A stretch of 64,000 nt of DNA from contig NW_026623008.1 in assembly GCF_023065955.2 (NCBI RefSeq), positions 18,720,001-18,784,000 on the forward strand, written 5' to 3'. The notes under the pieces are model-generated. The model had not been told where the DNA came from and ran no database searches. It saw only the letters and a program-made list of their open reading frames with translations. Numbering within the stretch: the stretch's first letter is position 1; each line of letters starts with the position of its first letter. Position numbers and translations under genes: made by a program. Shown in pieces: positions 21,509 to 32,035 of this stretch. The DNA is from Ursus arctos. Taxonomy: Eukaryota > Chordata > Mammalia > Carnivora > Ursidae.

Positions 21509-22414
21509 AGAGGCTACCCCGCCTCCTGTCATGCCAATCTGCATTGCACAGAACTACTTTGGAAAATAATGGTCTAAAGCAGGTAGCCAAGGCCTTTCCC
21601 ATAAATTATTTCCTTAGTCTTCTGGCAACTGACATGCATCCAGGGACCTCAGTCTCCTCACATTACCAGCCACCCATTTGACACTGAGGGAACAAGAGGC
21701 CAGAGACAAGAAGGCCTTCCCCAATTAAACTGATCTAAGAAGGCTCTATCTATACCAGTGAAGCCCTAGCTCACAGCCACTTCCTCAGGTGATGACAGAT
21801 CCCTCAGGGCCCTTCTCCACCAGACACAGTGGGGCCTAAGCACAGAACCCAGAGGCTACATACTGGGATAAAGAGATCCTGCTCCCTACTTCCTTTAGAC
21901 CTCACCCAGAGGCCCCATTCCATCTGGATACGTCTATTTTCAGGATTAGCTCCCATCTCCTGACTCCATGGAAAGGGGCCCCTGAATCCAGGGGAAAGGA
22001 GCAGGTGCAGGGGTCCAGCATGAGCTGGAAGGAGGAGGGTAGGTATCCAGAGGCCACCCTCAGAGAATCCTCGGAGTCATCTGCCCACCAGGCTGCCAGG
22101 ACCTGCCTGTTTTGGGCCACCCTCCATGGCCCTCCTCCAAGCCTACGTTACCTGGGGGTTTTTCTCGAGCCTTGGGGCCGATGGCTTCCGCTGTGGGACT
22201 GGGCAAATTCACCAGATGCCAAGCTCTGGTTGGCACTTCCACAGATGAGGGTCACTAGGGGCGGAGCTTCCAAGGACTGGAGGTGTCTTGTGTGATGTCA
22301 CCAGAGGGTGGGGCTAAAGAAAACCTTCACCTCTCCCCCCCACCCCCACTATCACCATTCCCACACTGGTCAAATCCCAGCTAAACATTGCCCTCCTAGC
22401 CAGGTCTCAGCTGC

Positions 22415-22890
22415 AGAAGGAAGCTCAGCATCACCCTCCACATGAAACGTCTGGGGAAACCCAGGGCTGGCTCAAAAGTTGTGACTTACCCAAGATTCAC
22501 ACAGCAAGATGGGCAAAGCTGGGCTGAGACCAGGTGACCAGGGCCTGGTTGATGGATGTCAGGCAAACTTGACTGGCTTCTGTCCCCTACTCACCAGGAA
22601 TCATAATGGAAAGAAGTTAGAAACAAAGGAGAAAGCAGACACCATAAAGGCTCATGAAGGAGATGGACTTCAGATTCAGAAAAACGATGTTTGATGCCTG
22701 CTTCCATCACATGCTAGCTGTGTGACCTAAGACAAGTGACTCACCTTCTCTGAGCCTTAGCTCTCTCATGGGAATTATAATATTATCTATAGCATAGATG
22801 GTTGTAAAGATTAAACACATTAGAATAAAGTTTTAGCACAGTTTAGGGACTCGATAAATGATTGTTGTTATTAATTATTAATAGTAGTAG
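22415..22890. mobile_element. MIR elements, opposite orientations
   Basis: 22415-22560 resembles a minus MIR. 22690-22870 is a plus MIR ('tagctgtgtgacctaagacaagtgact', 'tgtaaagattaaacacatt'). It is followed by a TTA/TAG-rich simple region to about 22925. Confidence 0.7.
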
Positions 22891-23974
22891 TAACTAATTA
22901 TTATTAACAGTAGTAGTATTTGAATTATCTCCAGCCTGAGTCATAGTATTTGAAATATCCCCAGCCCTACAGGTTTGCCTGGCATCGTCCAAAAAAACTG
23001 TCCTCTTTTAGCCCTCAGTAGCTGGTTCCGCTGGATTTGGGGGCTTCAGTTAACTGTGTCTCTTGCAATGTTTACCTTTCTCTGAGAATGCATGTAAGGA
23101 CCAGGGAAATTTGGCTGGAGTTGGAACTTCTAGGGACACTGACCTTATTTCATAATTGAATTCTCCTCAGCAAAGACCATTCAGAGTAACCCCTCTGGGT
23201 CCACAGAGCCCTGAAGATTCGCACTTGTGCCACACAGATCCAAAAGTGGTGGCTGGCAAGTGACACCACCAGGGAAAGGGGTCTCAGCTTCAGCTGCTCC
23301 ATCCCCCCAGTGGGAGGTTCAAGAGGGTAGATCATGCCAGCAGGTGATCCAAAAGGCATGTGGCCTGGCCAGGGCATGTCTTGCAGGCTTGAGAGGCTTC
23401 CAGGCCTCTGAGCCTCAGCACTGAGATCTCCAGGGCCCACGTGGGAGCTCCTGTCAATTGGAGAAGCTTGGTCCTCCTCTGCCCTCCCACCTCCCATTCC
23501 CCTTTTCCTAAACACAAGGTCAACCTCCTCACCTCGCTCCCCAACCCAGGCTCACCCCAGTTCCTCCTGGTCTCTACCTGATACACACTGCCAAAGAGTC
23601 CCCCAAACACCTGGGGGGCAAAACAGATGGCCAGGTTGTAGGGATGGGGCAGTAAATGGGCTTCAAAGTGGGAGAGCTCCAAGTTCTACCCATCCCATTG
23701 AGTTCAGCGTACATTGCAGGCCAAACGCTACAGGGCTGGGGCAGAGGGTGAAGGAAGCAGACAGACTCGCTGCCCTGACAGGGCTCCTGCCACACAAACG
23801 AAATGCCTACAGGCTGAGAAAAATCCAGCCCAGAGAGAAGGCATGCAGGTGGTGACCGTGCAGAATTGGAGAGAGCTGACGCCCCAAGGGAGGGTGTCTG
23901 CCACTCACCTCCGGGAGACAATTTCAAGAAAAGCCAGGTTCCCATTTTTATGTGAGGGTGGGATTTCAAGTCTG

Positions 23975-24450
23975 ATACCTAGAGGCTGTGTGACTTGGCT
24001 CTTAAGTCCCTTAACCTCTCTGAGCCTATTTCCACATTCATAATCGAAGGATAGTAATAGCTACCCCTCGGGCTCTTATGAAAGCAAAACAGTGAGAGAT
24101 GCAAGGTGTCGGCTCTGGCACAGCACCGCCCTGCAATTTCTGCTGGGTTCTAGTCCTGGCCCAGCTGTTCAATCCCGGTGTGATCTTGGACAAGCCCACT
24201 CCCCTCTTGGCCCCGTTTCTCCAAATGTCAAAGGAGAGAAGGAATTTACCAGTAACGTCAAAGGGCCCTTCAGGTCCTGAGACATTCCAATATTTGTTTT
24301 AGGCCTAGTGTGTGCCCGGTGCTGTTCAGCAGTGAACAAAGCAGTTAAAACACTTCCCTCATGGAACCAATAGCCCAGCTAACTAACAGCTAAGGGCGAG
24401 AACTAAGAGCATTAATACCCTGCCCTCTTGGAGCTTAATAGCCTAACTAA
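23975..24450 (+). mobile_element. Two MIRs and an ancient repeat fragment
   Basis: 'ttaacctctctgagcctatttcc' (first MIR) and 'gatcttggacaagcccactcc' (second MIR), then a piece of the 8720-type repeat from 24285. Confidence 0.65.
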
Positions 24451-24636
24451 AAAACGCTTAACTATTATGAGTATTAATTGGTTATAATTCCACTTTCTCT
24501 CGTGCCACCATCTTGGCACGCAAAATATTCATTGTTGCTTCTCTGGGCCCTGATTGCTCAGCACAGTCCCTTAAAGACAGCTTTATCTTGCCGTAGAAGA
24601 CAAAGTCTAACTTCAGATAAAAATAATTGTAAGGCA

Positions 24637-24755
24637 GGGGGGAAGCCTGGCTGGCTCAGTAGGTAGAGCACGCGACTCTTGATCTCAGGGTCATGAGTTC
24701 AAGCCGCATGTTGGGCCTGGAGCCTACTTACAAATAATAATCACAATAATAATAG
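24637..24755 (+). mobile_element. Old short can-SINE
   Basis: tRNA-like head with the A and B box region ('ctggctcagtaggtagagca', 'gagttcaagccgc') and an ATA-rich tail. Confidence 0.8.
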
Positions 24756-24889
24756 TAAGGCCAGACCTGTGTTAACACTGGAGCTGTTCGAGCTAAATGT
24801 TCTTGAGGGGTCCTGACTGATAAGGTATATAAGATATCATGTAAGAGCCCAAAATATTATTTATAAAATTAGGCACTAACATTAGTAAT

Positions 24890-25430
24890 TTACGGCGGCT
24901 TGCTGTTTACAAAGAACTTTCACATACACTTCACCTCTCCCTCAAAGCAACTCTGAACCTCCATGTAAGCTGGTGTCACAGCCCAGGAGGCAGGATGGCC
25001 GGACACGACATCTGACTCCAAAACCAGTGCTCTTGCCCTTCATCCACTGGAGTCAACTCCCAGGCATCCAGTGGGTGGCCACAGATCACACAAGCAAAGT
25101 TTTCATCCCTGGCTGGCCTCCCGATCTCCCAGCAACTGGGTCACCTCCCTCAGTGTAAACCAATTCCCCAACTCGGCAGAATGTGTTTAAGAAAAAGTTC
25201 TTCCATTTCTTCCAAAACTGAGCAGAAATCATTTTTGTTTTTTGTAACCGCACCCCTGGGCCTCCGTTTGTGATCAGAATAGGATGAATAAGCCAAAAGG
25301 ATTCTGTGGAACTCAGACTCACTAATGCTCTGAGGACAAGGAAGAACCGGTAGGAAGAAAGCAGGCTCAGAGAGGTTGGATGAGCTGGCTACAGTCACCC
25401 AGCACGCGGTGGAAAAGGGACCCAACTTTC
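24890..25430 (-). mobile_element. MIR-like relics
   Basis: 24895-25050 and 25330-25425 carry reversed MIR phrases ('acttcacctctccctcaaagcaa', 'ctcagagaggttggatgagctggc'). Unique sequence lies between. Confidence 0.5.
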
Positions 25431-25829
25431 ACTTCTGGCCAGCAAGCGCCCCTCTAGTCAGGGAAACTGAGGTTGGAGTGGGGCAGTCTCTCACCAAAAG
25501 GCTCTGAGGTGGCACGAGCCCCTTGAAGTGAGGCTGGAACCCTCTCGCACAGGAGCTAAAACATCAGGTCCTGGGTCATCCAAGCAGGGGTAGCCCGGCT
25601 CTGGGAAACCACCAAACTCTCACACTCGCCAGCTGTGGCCTGACCAGGCCCCTCACTCAGGCCAGGCCTGCACGGGCTGCCCCGGGGAAACCTCTGGGGG
25701 TCCCCAAAGCCTGCAGGCTTGAAGCTAATGCTATGGGTGGTGTGGGGCTCCCTCCCCTGCCCCTCACTGGGTAGGGAAACCTCCATGCTTTCCTGACACC
25801 AAGACAGGCCTCCCCATCCCACACGGCCT

Positions 25830-26800
25830 AGGCGTCCCCCGAGTGGGACCCCCTCACGTTATCCAGTTCCAGGTACTTGCGCCCCTTGTGCCCCCGGAGT
25901 CTCCCTAGATTCCCCCGGCCTCTCCTCCTCCCCGCCACCGCGGCCCTCCCCGGCCGGCCGGCCGCCCTGCCCACTCCGTCAGATGCGCTCTGCTCCAGGC
26001 TGGCCCCCAGCAACCTCCCGCTCTCAACGGGGTGCTTCGGCTCCGGCTCCGCGGCCCCTGCGCGCGCGCTCGCCGCCGGCCCCCCTCTGCCCGGCCGCGT
26101 ACCTGCCGCGGGGCGGAGCGCGGCGGTGAGACCCGCAGGCTGGGACCCACGGCCCTCGGCGTCCCGGGCGACCTGCAGGCAGATAAAGGGGCGGCCGGTG
26201 GCCCCGCCCCAAAACGAGCGGGGGGCGGGGCGGCGGCGGCAAGCGGAAGGGGTGCGGGGGCACCGCCGGCCTCCCTCCGCCCCGCCCACATGTTGCCCGC
26301 GGAGGCAGGGGGGCCCCCCCCCCCACCCCGGCGACCACGGAGTCGTGGTCGTGCCTGTGGCCATCCTGCAGAGAGGTGGGGAGACGGAGGCCCGGAGAGC
26401 AGAAGCGGTTGCCCGAGACCCCGGCTGGGCGGCGGCGCTGCGGGGGCTCCAGCCCAGCGGGTCTCACTTCCGCGGATTGGAAGCACGAGCTCCGGAGTGC
26501 GGGGTGGCCGCCTGGCGGGCGCCGGGCAAGTTGTAGCAGGAGCGCGCACAGGTTGCGGGCGGGAGCCCGCCGCCCAGCCCCGAGGCCGCTCCGATGCACA
26601 CAGGCCACCGCCCACGAGGCTGCTTCTGGTCGAGATGGGCCTGGCCTTCCCCGTTTTCATCCCTCTGCCCGGGGAGCCCCACCCCGCCTCTGCACCCCTG
26701 TCTTTTTCAAGTTCCCACCTCAGCCCTCTCCGTGGGCGCTTCCCTGGGCGGCCGGCCCACGGCATGGTGTTTGAACCTCTTACAACACCCACTTTCTACT
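25830..26800 (-). promoter_or_regulatory. PAQR7: CpG island, likely PAQR7 promoter and noncoding exon 1
   Basis: A block of nearly 1 kb with very high G+C and CpG lies about 7.9 kb upstream of the PAQR7 coding exon. Human PAQR7 spans about 10 kb as I recall, which fits. Clustered GC boxes lie at 26190-26240. On the minus strand a TTTATC element (26184-26189) sits inside a GC-rich context, and a CAG|GT splice-donor candidate lies at 26103/26102. A TSS near 26160 with an exon ending at 26103 would be consistent. Long open frames on both strands here are what high G+C produces by chance (few stop codons) and are not called as genes. Confidence 0.7.
26103..26160 (-). other. PAQR7: Possible PAQR7 noncoding exon 1
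   Basis: Inferred only from a TTTATC box about 25-30 bases upstream and a CAG|GTACGC donor at the left end, inside the CpG island. Other GT donors exist nearby, so the exact exon is uncertain. Confidence 0.3.
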
Positions 26801-27084
26801 CCCTAGTGTAACATCTCCCCCCAGAAGTGGGAGCACCCAAAGGGTGAGGGATCCCTGCATAGAGAAGGCCCTCGGCAAAGACTGACAGGGATTGTCTGCT
26901 CCTCTGGACCTGGACCAGAGTGGGGAGACACCTCCACCCCCTCTGGGGCACACACAGCCTAATGGGTGCGGAGCTGAGAGGGGACAGTCTGAGTGGGGAC
27001 ACTGCTCCGCCCTCAGGGAGTTTTGGGTCCATTCTGGGAGACGGTGTTGGGAGATGGTGTGGGGCGTGGGCATAATGACAGGAT

Positions 27085-28110
27085 CCAGGTCCTGGTGCTA
27101 CCCCCAACTCACCATGTGACCTTGGGCAAGTCTTTTTCTCAGCCTCAAGTTTATTACCTATGAAATGGAAGTAATAATATCTGACAGGTTGTTAGGAGAA
27201 TTAATAAAACAGTGAGAATGAAGGTTCTTCATCAACTGCAATGAATACTAGAGGAATGTATATTTCCTTGTTATATATAAATATATATATATAATCATAA
27301 TCAAATAATCCTAAGAATTAAATCTCTATTACCCATGTGGATAGAAAAAGTGGCATAGAAGATTCAATCATTTAGAACAGGTAGGTATGGGAAATGAAAA
27401 CAAGTAAGGACATTATGGAAATTATATTCTATATGATGGAATATATTCTATCACAGTGAATAAAAATTTAAAATTTAGAAGGTGACTTAGACTCCACTTC
27501 CAGTTTTGGAACATGTTTTTAAAGCTACAGTTTAAAATAAAATAAAATGAAATAAAGTTACAGTTTATTAAGCTCTTTCCATGTGCGCTAAGTAGTTGCC
27601 AAACTATCTCCTTTGAGCCAGACAACACTATGAACCCATTTTACAAACTGGGAAACTGAGGATCAGAAAGGGGACATGGGACTGTTAATATTATCTCATT
27701 TAGCCTCATCCATTCCTACAAATTGGGTGTGATGACCCCCATTTTACGGACAGAAAAAGTGAGGCCCAGAGAGGAGAAATGATGTACTCCAGGTCACATA
27801 GCTCCTGATGTATGTAGGCTCTGAGAAACGGATCTGGAGGTGTGCTCAGGGGAGAAAAGTCACGTGCCCCTGAAACTTGGCTATGAATATTTGAGAGCTG
27901 AGTGATAAAAATTTTAAAAAGTAGAAACAGTGACCAGTTATGGAGCGCTGGCCATGTGCCCAGCCCAACGCAAAGCCCCTTCCACACACTATAAGCCCAT
28001 GAGGGTGTTGTTTCTTTATCTCATTTCATGAATGAGGAAACTGGTTCCGGAAGATGCTATTTGCCCAAGGCCACCCAGTTGGTTAGTGGCGGGACTGGAT
28101 CCCAGCCTTG
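27085..28110. mobile_element. MIR cluster
   Basis: Four MIRs: plus at 27090-27250 ('accatgtgaccttgggcaagt'), minus at 27550-27690 ('ttacaaactgggaaactgagg'), minus at 27690-27830 ('aaagtgaggcccagagagg') and minus at 27930-28110 ('ggccatgtgcccagccc'). A TA-rich patch lies at 27270-27300. Confidence 0.75.
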
Positions 28111-28609
28111 CTCTTATCTGCTACACAGTACTGGAAACAAGGAGTGAAGCTGTGGGGCCAGGACAATTCCTTCCCTAGCCGGCTGTGCCCCAACTCCTTT
28201 TCCAGCCCAAGGCAGCTCCCTTCCCTGCCCTCCCCCAGTTCAGCCACCTGAGTGATGCCCAGTGACTCCATCGCTCCAAGAGCCCAGAGCCCTGGAATCC
28301 TTTGAGTCCAGACCCTAGAAGAGGAAGGTGGGGAACCCACCCCGTAAGCTGTGCACCCCGCAGTTGCCCTCCCAGATGCCAGGCTTGGCTGTCAGAGGAA
28401 TAGGGTCTCCAGGGAGACCAGCCTCCTGGGCAGGCCTAACGAGTTGAAAGGCCTCAGAAGACAGGCTCTGAGCAAGAAGACCATCAGGAAGGGCTTCAGT
28501 GAACCCAAAGTAAGAGAAAGGATGTGGGGCCTGACTGTCCTGGACATGTTCTTATCCTTTCCCCAAAACAAGGGCATCCATTCATCGGGGGCAGCAAAGC
28601 AGTGAAGCC

Positions 28610-28790
28610 CATGACTGTATTGTGCCTGGGTTCACACCTTAGATCTGCCACTTACCCCAGGCAACTTATGTAGCCTCTCTGGATATCGAATTCATTCATC
28701 CTAAAACAGGTCAGTACCCTGCATATAGGGTTGGCATGAAGAGTAAGTGAAATCACGTGTGTAAAGTACTCATGGCACCGGGCGTATCGT
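28610..28790 (+). mobile_element. MIR
   Basis: 'gatctgccacttaccccagg' and 'ggttggcatgaagagtaagtgaaatcac' are MIR core and 3' phrases. Confidence 0.75.
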
Positions 28791-29059
28791 GCCATTGCTC
28801 TAGTTCAGTTCTTTACTCCCCCTCTTTGCCAATAAGGGAGAAAGATAAAGGCTTGTTGTAAGCCCCCGATGTCGAGGTGGTTTGTTACACAGCATTATGG
28901 AAGCAATTCCTGACTCATACGTGTAGCAGAGCCAGGATGCAAAGGCAGGGGTCTGACCCAAGACCACATTTCAGCTGTGCGTGGTGCGGGGGGGAGGCCA
29001 GCGCAGGGGACACTGATTGCCTACAGAAATTCTCTGCCTATAGTCCACTTGGAGTGAGC

Positions 29060-29310
29060 CTTACAGGATGAGGAAGGGTTCTCTGAGCCATAAGGAGGGA
29101 AAGAACTTTCCAGACAGTGGCAACAGCATGTGCAAAGGTAGAGGTGTGAATGGTAGGGTAGGTTTAGGGAAGGAGCCATCATGTTCTAGGGCTGGAGCAG
29201 AAGGGGCCTGGGGGCAGCAGGTGACATTTGAAAGGTAAGGAGAGGCTAGAAGGAAGGGAGACTTGCCTGGGAAGAGGGCTTTATCCTGAAGGCCAAGCGG
29301 AGATCAGAAG
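29060..29310 (+). repeat. Ancient LINE-like repeat fragment
   Basis: 'gtggcaacagcatgtgcaaaggtagaggtg' is the same family as the 8720-9365 copy. Confidence 0.6.
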
Positions 29311-30748
29311 CAGAGATTAGAGAGAGGGGTGGGATGGGGTGAGGGGGCTTCAAGGAGACCAATCAGAGAGGTGGGGGGTGTCCCCTGGGACTCCATGACT
29401 GGGTGTTGGACTCCTGCCCAAGAATCCCCAAGGGGAAGGGTCGGCAGTAGAAGCAGAGGGCGGGGGGAGGGAGCTGACTGCGTTTGCAGGGAAGCTGGCT
29501 GCAGGCGCGTGCTGCGCCCAGGCTGTCGCTGAGCCACAGGAGAGAGGCAGCCTTAGACCCAGCCCAAGAAGGTCTCCTGCAGGGGCCAGGAGGCCTCAGC
29601 ACAGAGAGCTGGGACTGGGGGGAGCCATCGTAAACAGCTGGCCCTCCTCGAGGGATCCCCAGCTGATGCCCCATGGTGACTGTCCCCAGCAAGGCAAACA
29701 CACGAGTGGCCCGTCAGATCGCAGCTTCGGCAGGGGGTGGGCTGTTCCACGCATGCCGACCTCAGCCCCACTCCAAGTGTCTGCCAGGCTGGCCTCCACT
29801 TCCCGGCCTCCAGGCTCTCCTGGAAGCTGTAGCTCAGCCTGCTGGTTTGGGTGCCGTCTAGAAGCGCGGGCACTTAGCACTGTGAGAACGGCTCTCAGGC
29901 CCTCATGGAAGCTGCTGGAGAAAGCTCCAGCCTCCTGTTCAAAAGAAGACAGCTCTGGAAGGCATTTGGTCTGCATCGGGCTTTCTGAAATCCAGGTCCC
30001 ACCACCCAAAGCAGCAACCTGGAAGACACATCCCATCCTCCTTTGCGCTTTGCCTGCTTGTCTCCCCACCCCTTCCCTTCTGCTTTCTGGGGTCACCTCC
30101 CAAACAAACTACTCACACCTAAGTCTCTGCCTCAGGCTCTGCTTTGGGGGAAAACCAGACCAGGACTTCCGGGACCTCCTCCGCCTACCCCCCAAGAAAA
30201 AGAGTCGGCTTTAAACATCTGCCAAGCCTGGAACGCTCAAGACAAGTACGGGGTAAGGCAGACCTTTCTGGAGCCTTTAACCTCAGTACTTTCCCGTTCC
30301 CTCCTGGGCAGCCCTGGAGAGGGCAGAACCTCAGCGAGCTGCAGGGGAGGAGGGGCGCAGGCTCAAAGGGCAGAAATAAAGCACAAGCCAAGCATGCACT
30401 TCTCTCCTACTCCAGACTCCAAGTTTCCAGCACATTCCTACCTCTTGACTTTCCACTTGATATTCCTTCTGCCTGGAACTCACTTTGCCCCCGAAAGGAC
30501 CAGCATAATTTCTGAGGCCCTGTGCAAAATGAAAATGCAAGGCTTTGTTCAAAACTTAGCAACTGCAATATAGCGAAAGCAGCCCATGAAACCAAGCATG
30601 GGGACCCTCCTGACCCCAAGCTCCTATGTGACTGCAGGGGTCACATGGCCTACATGGCTCCCAACAGCTGGTCATGGCTCTCAACAGCTGAACTTCTGTC
30701 TGTTGCCCCGCTGCCTTCAGATGTCTGTTTCAATGTCCCTTCTCCAAT

Positions 30749-30853
30749 GGGGCACCTGGCTGGCTCAGTCGGTAGAGCATGTGACTCTTGATCTCAGGGT
30801 TGTACGTTCGAGCCCCATATTGGGTGTAGAGGTGACTTAAAAAATCAAATCTT
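30749..30853 (+). mobile_element. Old short can-SINE
   Basis: Head-only element ('ctggctcagtcggtagagca') with a short A-rich end, directly abutting the next SINE. Confidence 0.85.
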
Positions 30854-31036
30854 GGGGCACCTGGGTGGCTCAGTCAGTTAAGCGTCTGCCTTCAGCGCGG
30901 GTCATGATCCCAGGGTCCTGAGATCGAGTGCCGCTTGGGGCTCCCTGCTCAGCGGGGAGTCTGCTTCTCCCTCTGCCTGCCGCTCCCCCTGCTTGTTCTC
31001 TCTCTGACAAATAAATAAAATCTTTAAAAAAAAAAA
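30854..31036 (+). mobile_element. can-SINE inserted at the tail of the previous SINE
   Basis: Full-length copy with A-tail. Confidence 0.9.
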
Positions 31037-31139
31037 GCTGTTGAATAACTGAACTCTACCTCTGAAACCAATAATACATTATATGTTAATTAATTGAATT
31101 TAAATTAAATAAATAAATACGATCATACAGTGGAAAAAG

Positions 31140-31295
31140 AAAGTCCCTGTTTCCCTCAATAACTGACTGCGGTATCACAGTTTTTGATTCTTGCCAATCT
31201 GCGGGGTGAAAAATGGAATCTCAGTCTTCTTTTCAAATTTCTCCTATTATGAGTGAGGCTGAGTGTCCACTAAAACACAGAGACGTTGAGATTTC
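31140..31295 (-). mobile_element. L1 fragment
   Basis: 'gccaatctgcggggtgaaaaatgg' and 'tatgagtgaggctgagtgtcc' are typical of the L1 3' region, reversed. Confidence 0.6.
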
Positions 31296-31299
31296 TTAG

Positions 31300-32035
31300 A
31301 AGAACTCTATACTTGGCCTTCATCTCTGTGGCTCACGGCTCCTGGAGCCCTTGTAATTCCCTAAGCGGTACGAACACTCAGAGCATCTGTTGTTCGGAGG
31401 CAACTTGCTGGGCTCCTGGATGGCTCCTGGACGGGGGCTGGCCACCAGAAAGACCAAACCATTAGAAGCGTGGCATTTTCAGCGCCTACCCCCTACGTCT
31501 CCAGAGAGGGGAGAGGGGCTGGAAATGGAGTTAATAATTGATCGAGCCTACATGAAGCCTCCATAAAATCCCAACAGTATGGGGTTTGGAGAGCTTTCAT
31601 TTGGGCGAACACAGCCACACCTGGAGAGTGATGTACCCCAGCTCCATGGGGGACCGAAGCTCCCGCACTCCGGACCTTTGCGCACCTTGCCCTAGGTATC
31701 TCTGCGTCTGGGTGTTCACTGTACCCTTTGATAAACTGTTAAGTGCAAGTAAGTGTTGCCCTGAGTTCTGCGAGCCACTAAGAAATGAATCGAACCCAAG
31801 GAGGGGGCCCCTGGAACCTCTGATCTATAGCCATTTGGTCAGAAACACACATGATGAGCTGGGTTCGTGACTGGTATCTGAAGTGGGGCAGGTGGCAGTC
31901 TCGTGGGACTGAGTCCTTAACCTATGGGATCTGATGCTCTCTCTGGGTCAATAGTGGGTTGAATTCTCAACACCCTGCAGGTGTCTGAGAATTGCTTGGG
32001 GTTGTGCGGGAAGTCCCTCCCATCCCCAGACATTG
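31300..32035 (+). mobile_element. ERV LTR
   Basis: Contains 'tgaagcctccataaaatccc', 'gataaactgttaagtgcaag' and 'ccctgagttctgcgagccac'. It continues with 'atcgaacccaaggagggggc' and 'gtctcgtgggactgagtcct'. This is a common mammalian ERV LTR layout. A tRNA-binding-like stretch (ttggggccaagaacac) follows near 32037. The LTR is diverged and its family name is left open. Confidence 0.7.

Larger units (their letters stand above)
18241..26102 (-). other. PAQR7: PAQR7 intron in the 5' UTR
   Basis: The acceptor at 18241 is clear; the donor is inferred. The interval contains old L2 and MIR relics, a young truncated L1 (19885-20068), an alternating purine-pyrimidine tract (21409-21508) and one old can-SINE (24637-24755). 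The parts at 20170-21200, 21560-22400, 22990-23960 and 25430-25830 are mostly unique to my eye. An ATF/CRE-like TGATGTCA occurs near 22293, close to GC-box-like sequence, and could be regulatory. No coding exon is recognised. Confidence 0.6.

Noticed and set aside
24637..24715. tRNA-like sequence with A and B box resemblance
   Set aside because: It is the head of a can-SINE, which is derived from a tRNA; no cloverleaf gene context. The same holds for the heads at 30749, 45735 and 52039.
25828..26811. Open frames of 178-295 codons on both strands
   Set aside because: They lie in a CpG island, overlap in several frames, are proline/arginine/glycine-rich low-complexity, and show no family motif.
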